In this document: positions 53,467 through 55,838 of the stretch, in pieces
Layout of the letters: every line of letters begins with the position of its first letter
Position numbering within the stretch: the first letter of the stretch is position 1
Made by a program: the position numbers and the translations under genes
The notes under the pieces: model-generated
Told to the model about the DNA's origin: nothing
Database searches by the model: none
Seen by the model: the letters and a program-made list of their open reading frames with translations, nothing else
Assembly: GCA_963205005.1 (NCBI GenBank)
Contig: CAUJHW010000152.1
Coordinates: 1-55,838, forward strand
From: Pseudomonadota bacterium
GTDB taxonomy: Bacteria > Pseudomonadota > Alphaproteobacteria > Caulobacterales > Caulobacteraceae
Direction: 5' to 3'
Length of the DNA stretch: 55,838 nucleotides

Positions 53467-54111
53467 ATGCGCGCATTCAGAACGACAGTTTCCGCGGCGG
53501 CGTTCGCGGCGACGCTGGGTCTGTGGGCCGCGCCGGTCGCGGCGGCCACGGTCCTCAACGTCAACTGGTCGGAGGGTTGCGGCAAGGCGACCTGCTTCGA
53601 CGACAACGGGACCTATTCGAAGACCTTCTCGGCCAGCCAGTTCAACGGCCCGGTCACGATCGGCCAGCTCCTTATGCAGCGGGGCGTGCTGGGCGCTCTT
53701 GACGGTTCGACCTTCCGCATTTCGTTCCGCCTGAACGGCGAGGAACTGGGAACCTGGGGTCACTGGAACATGGCGGGCATCGGCGGCGACGAGCTGAACT
53801 TCGCCGGCGAGAACTTCACCTGGAACCCCGAGGACGGCGACCTGGAGCTGATCCTGTCCATCGCCCCGCCGCCCAGGCAGGGCGCCGGCGGCGGGTACTT
53901 TGCCAGCACGCTCATGGAGGGCGGCGAGACCGGCCCGACCGGCGGAGGCCTCAACCCCGAGGCGCCCGGCCCCGACGGCCCGGCCGCCCCGCTCGGTCCG
54001 ACCGATCTGGCGGGCGCCATCCCCGAGCCTGCCACCTGGGCCATGATGATTGCCGGCTTCGGCATGGCGGGCGCCCTGCTGCGCCGTCGCCGGGCCCTGC
54101 TGACGGCCTGA
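53467..54111 (+). CDS. PEPxxWA-CTERM surface-sorting protein
   Basis: A 214-residue exported protein. A signal peptide (VSAAAFAATLGLWAAPVAAA) is followed by a domain with a cysteine pair (EGCGKATCFDDNG), then a Gly/Pro-rich linker. The C-terminal tag is PEPATWAMM, a hydrophobic part (IAGFGMAGALL) and RRRR. It is unlike the 16955 protein outside the tag. No exosortase is in the window. A 233-bp region between the terminator at 53233 and this gene is AT-richer near 53340-53390 and may contain its promoter. The long open frame that overlaps the MFS gene upstream is not real. Confidence 0.82.
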   Translation: MRAFRTTVSAAAFAATLGLWAAPVAAATVLNVNWSEGCGKATCFDDNGTYSKTFSASQFNGPVTIGQLLMQRGVLGALDGSTFRISFRLNGEELGTWGHWNMAGIGGDELNFAGENFTWNPEDGDLELILSIAPPPRQGAGGGYFASTLMEGGETGPTGGGLNPEAPGPDGPAAPLGPTDLAGAIPEPATWAMMIAGFGMAGALLRRRRALLTA

Positions 54112-54183
54112 CGTCGCAGGGTTTGACTCAGGCCCGGCGCGATTCCAGATTCTGATCGCCGCCTGCGGCGGGGAGACTCCGGC

Positions 54184-54522
54184 ATCGCCCAGTTCGAAGA
54201 CCTTCGCCGCCTGGCTCTGGCCCTCCCGAACGCCTGGGAGACGACCTACCATGGCGAACCGTGGTTCCAGGTGGGCCGCAAGTCGTTCGCCCTGCAGTGG
54301 AAGGGTCGCGTGATCCTGAAGCTCGAGAAGGGCCACCAGGAGCTGCTGTTCGAAGCGCGCCCGGACACGTTCGAACGCTGCCCGGTCGGAACGGGCGTCT
54401 GGAGCTATGTGAAGCTGGAAGACCTCGACGCGGACGAACTGTCCCGCCTGGTGCTCGAAGCCTGGTCCACAATCGTGCCGAAGAAGCTTAGCCGCCCGCT
54501 GCTGCAGGCGGCGCAGCGTTAG
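54184..54522 (+). CDS. MmcQ/YjbR-like DNA-binding family protein with a probable ATC start
   Basis: A 112-residue protein fitting the MmcQ/YjbR (CyaY-like) fold: FEDLRRLALALPNAWE near the N-terminus, GEPWFQVGRKSFAL, and a C-terminal AWSTIVPKKLSRPLL. Between the upstream in-frame stop (54124) and GTG 54271 there is no ATG, GTG or TTG. A strong GGGGAG (54170-54175) sits eight bases before ATC 54184, exactly where homologues begin. A start at GTG 54271 would remove a third of the fold. ATC initiation, or a mutated ATG, is therefore inferred. It overlaps the convergent DUF1476 gene by 4 bp. Confidence 0.75.
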   Translation: MAQFEDLRRLALALPNAWETTYHGEPWFQVGRKSFALQWKGRVILKLEKGHQELLFEARPDTFERCPVGTGVWSYVKLEDLDADELSRLVLEAWSTIVPKKLSRPLLQAAQR

Positions 54523-54842
54523 CTGCCCGAGCGGACGCTCTCGCGGGCCTGGGCCAGCAGTTCGGCCATCTTCATGCGAACTTCTCCCTCGGAAACGGCA
54601 ACGCCGGCGCCCTTGAGGTCCTCGAACACCTTGCGCAGGACGTCCTCGTCGCCGGGCAGTTCGAAGTCGGACTTCACCACCGCCTTGGCGTATTCGTCGA
54701 CATGCGGAGCCTCCAGGCCCATCAGGCCGGCCGCCCACTGACCCAGCGCGCGATTGCGACGTGCATGGGCCTTGAACTCCTGCTCCTGGTCCAGGGCGAA
54801 CTTGCGCTCGAAGCCCCGTTCGCGGTCGTCAAAAGTCGTCAT
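54519..54842 (-). CDS. DUF1476 protein, F1-ATPase zeta-subunit-like inhibitor
   Basis: A 107-residue protein with the DUF1476 signature: [20 protein letters not shown] at the N-terminus and [17 protein letters not shown] in the middle. The known member, the zeta subunit of Paracoccus, inhibits the F1-ATPase. The family is restricted to alphaproteobacteria and commonly neighbours purC, as here. ATG 54842 is chosen because the signature begins there; the frame continues upstream to 54950 without similarity. Confidence 0.9.
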   Translation of the reverse strand: MTTFDDRERGFERKFALDQEQEFKAHARRNRALGQWAAGLMGLEAPHVDEYAKAVVKSDFELPGDEDVLRKVFEDLKGAGVAVSEGEVRMKMAELLAQARESVRSGS

Positions 54843-54997
54843 CGGGTCCTTGGGGTAAACGTCACGAAGCGGGCGATCCCATATCGTGCGCCGAACGGGC
54901 CTGCAATGGAAAGCGGCACGTCCAGCCCAGTTTGCGCCCAGCCCTGTCATTGGCTAAAATTGCCACGCCTGAATGGGGCGAGAGGCCGAGTCGGAGC

Positions 54998-55029
54998 CGC
55001 GCGCGAAAATCAAGACGCGCGCGTTTTTT
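54998..55029 (+). terminator. Terminator-like hairpin in the purC leader
   Basis: CGCGCGCG (54998-55005) and CGCGCGCG (55016-55023) form a perfect 8-bp stem around AAAATCAAGA and are followed by six T (55024-55029). It points along purC and ends 47 bp before its ATG. No plus-strand gene ends just upstream, since DUF1476 is divergent. It may therefore be an attenuator rather than a gene-end terminator. Confidence 0.65.
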
Positions 55030-55075
55030 GTTCCACCGACCCCGGACAAGTCCTCGCCATGGAGAAGGCCACAAG

Positions 55076-55831
55076 ATGACCCGCCGTAAGAAGATCTACG
55101 AGGGCAAGGCCAAGATCCTCTATGAGGGCCCTGAACCTGGCACCCTGATCCAGTACTTCAAGGACGACACCACCGCGTTCGATGCGACGAAAAAGGCCGT
55201 CCTCGAGGGCAAGGGCGTGATCAACAATCGCATCAGCGAATACATCATGACCAAGCTGAACTCGATCGGGGTTCAGAACCACTTCATCAAGCGGCTGAAC
55301 CTGCGTGAGCAGCTGATCAAGGAAGTCGAGATCATCCCGCTGGAGGTGGTCTGCCGAAACGTCGCCGCCGGCTCGCTGTCGACCCGCTACGGCCTGCCCG
55401 AGGGCCAGCCCCTGCCGCGCTCGATCATCGAGTTCTACCTCAAGGACGACAAGCTCCACGACCCGATGGTCTCGGAGGAGCACATCACCGCGTTCAACTG
55501 GGCCTCGACCCAGGAGATCGACGACATGATGGCGATCACCCTGCGCATCAACGACTTCCTGACCGGCCTGTTCGGCGGGGTCGGCATCACCCTGATCGAC
55601 TTCAAGGTCGAGTTTGGCCGCGTCTACGAGAACGACTTCGCCCGCATCATCCTGGCCGACGAGATCAGCCCGGACTCCTGCCGCCTATGGGACAGCCAGA
55701 CCAACGAGAAGCTCGACAAGGACCGCTTCCGCCGCGACCTTGGCAACGTCATCGAGAGCTACACCGAGGTTGCGCGCCGGCTCGGCATCATGAAGGAGAT
55801 GCCCACCGTGATTCAGGGGGGCCTCCACTAG
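55076..55831 (+). CDS. purC: Phosphoribosylaminoimidazole-succinocarboxamide synthase
   Basis: A 251-residue cytoplasmic enzyme of purine synthesis, joining CAIR and aspartate with ATP to form SAICAR. Signature blocks are [58 protein letters not shown] and [10 protein letters not shown], with [15 protein letters not shown] near the end. The length is normal. The start at 55076 is fixed by the family N-terminus. An ATG at 55059 is in another frame. The stop is seven bases before the window end. Next in line in alphaproteobacteria is often purS. Confidence 0.96.
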   Translation: MTRRKKIYEGKAKILYEGPEPGTLIQYFKDDTTAFDATKKAVLEGKGVINNRISEYIMTKLNSIGVQNHFIKRLNLREQLIKEVEIIPLEVVCRNVAAGSLSTRYGLPEGQPLPRSIIEFYLKDDKLHDPMVSEEHITAFNWASTQEIDDMMAITLRINDFLTGLFGGVGITLIDFKVEFGRVYENDFARIILADEISPDSCRLWDSQTNEKLDKDRFRRDLGNVIESYTEVARRLGIMKEMPTVIQGGLH

Positions 55832-55838
55832 TGCGCGC

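Noticed and set aside
54271-54522. GTG 54271 as the start of the YjbR-like gene
   Set aside because: It would cut off the conserved N-terminal helix and the ribosome-binding site would be almost 100 bp away.

Overview
The window is GC-rich, densely packed bacterial chromosome. Gene content suggests an alphaproteobacterium, most plausibly Caulobacterales (Phenylobacterium/Caulobacter-like). The pointers are a DUF1476 (F1-ATPase zeta inhibitor) gene divergent from purC, two PEPxxWA-CTERM proteins, several long TonB-dependent receptors, an HWE-family kinase and PAS-rich hybrid kinases. This assignment is inference; no rRNA or tRNA gene is present. No CRISPR array or transposase was seen.

Layout. 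1-0.7 kb: the 3' end of an HTH protein and a 3' remnant of radC, which looks like the edge of an integrated element. 0.7-7.7 kb: a P2-type cation ATPase, a saccharopine-dehydrogenase-like reductase, a GH84-like glycosidase coupled to a retropepsin-like protease, and a secreted protein of an unknown family. 7.7-14.2 kb: a copper-resistance island (P1B ATPase, CsoR-like repressor with three operator-like sites, PepSY protein, multicopper oxidase, CopB). 14.4-19.6 kb: M28 peptidase, small secreted protein, EthD protein, a PEP-CTERM gene divergent from a LuxR-type regulator across two perfect palindromes, and a single-domain response regulator. 19.6-26.2 kb: dicarboxylate symporter, then serine hydrolase, a second copy of the unknown secreted family, and a TonB-dependent receptor closed by a clear terminator. 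26.2-29.5 kb: a spanin-like gene pair, a SPOR protein and an unknown protein. 29.5-40 kb: HWE kinase, arsI-arsR with a recognisable promoter/operator, two hybrid kinases, a Gre-type factor, an N-acyl-D-amino-acid deacylase and a gamma-carbonic-anhydrase-like protein. 40-43.8 kb: a compact tryptophan-tryptophylquinone (TTQ) amine dehydrogenase operon (mauB-E-D-A) flanked by two c-type cytochromes. 43.8-53.2 kb: GST, MFS transporter, two tandem atypical AMP-binding enzymes, a TonB-dependent receptor interrupted by one stop codon, and a second MFS transporter. 53.4-55.8 kb: PEP-CTERM protein, a YjbR-like protein with no ordinary start codon, DUF1476 and purC with a terminator-like hairpin in its leader.

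How the genes work together. The copper genes form one detoxification unit: cytosolic efflux, periplasmic Cu(I) oxidation and outer-membrane binding under a CsoR-type sensor. The mau genes form a periplasmic amine-oxidation chain passing electrons to cytochrome c. The TonB receptor/MFS/AMP-ligase block looks like uptake and CoA or adenylate activation of an unidentified organic acid.

The most notable observations are these. The TTQ operon has no mauG in the window, and its light chain lacks exactly the two cysteines that form one disulfide in classical enzymes. The tandem AMP-binding paralogues share an altered P-loop. There is a spanin-like pair without phage genes, a receptor with a single nonsense codon, a probable ATC-initiated gene, and an attenuator-like hairpin ahead of purC.
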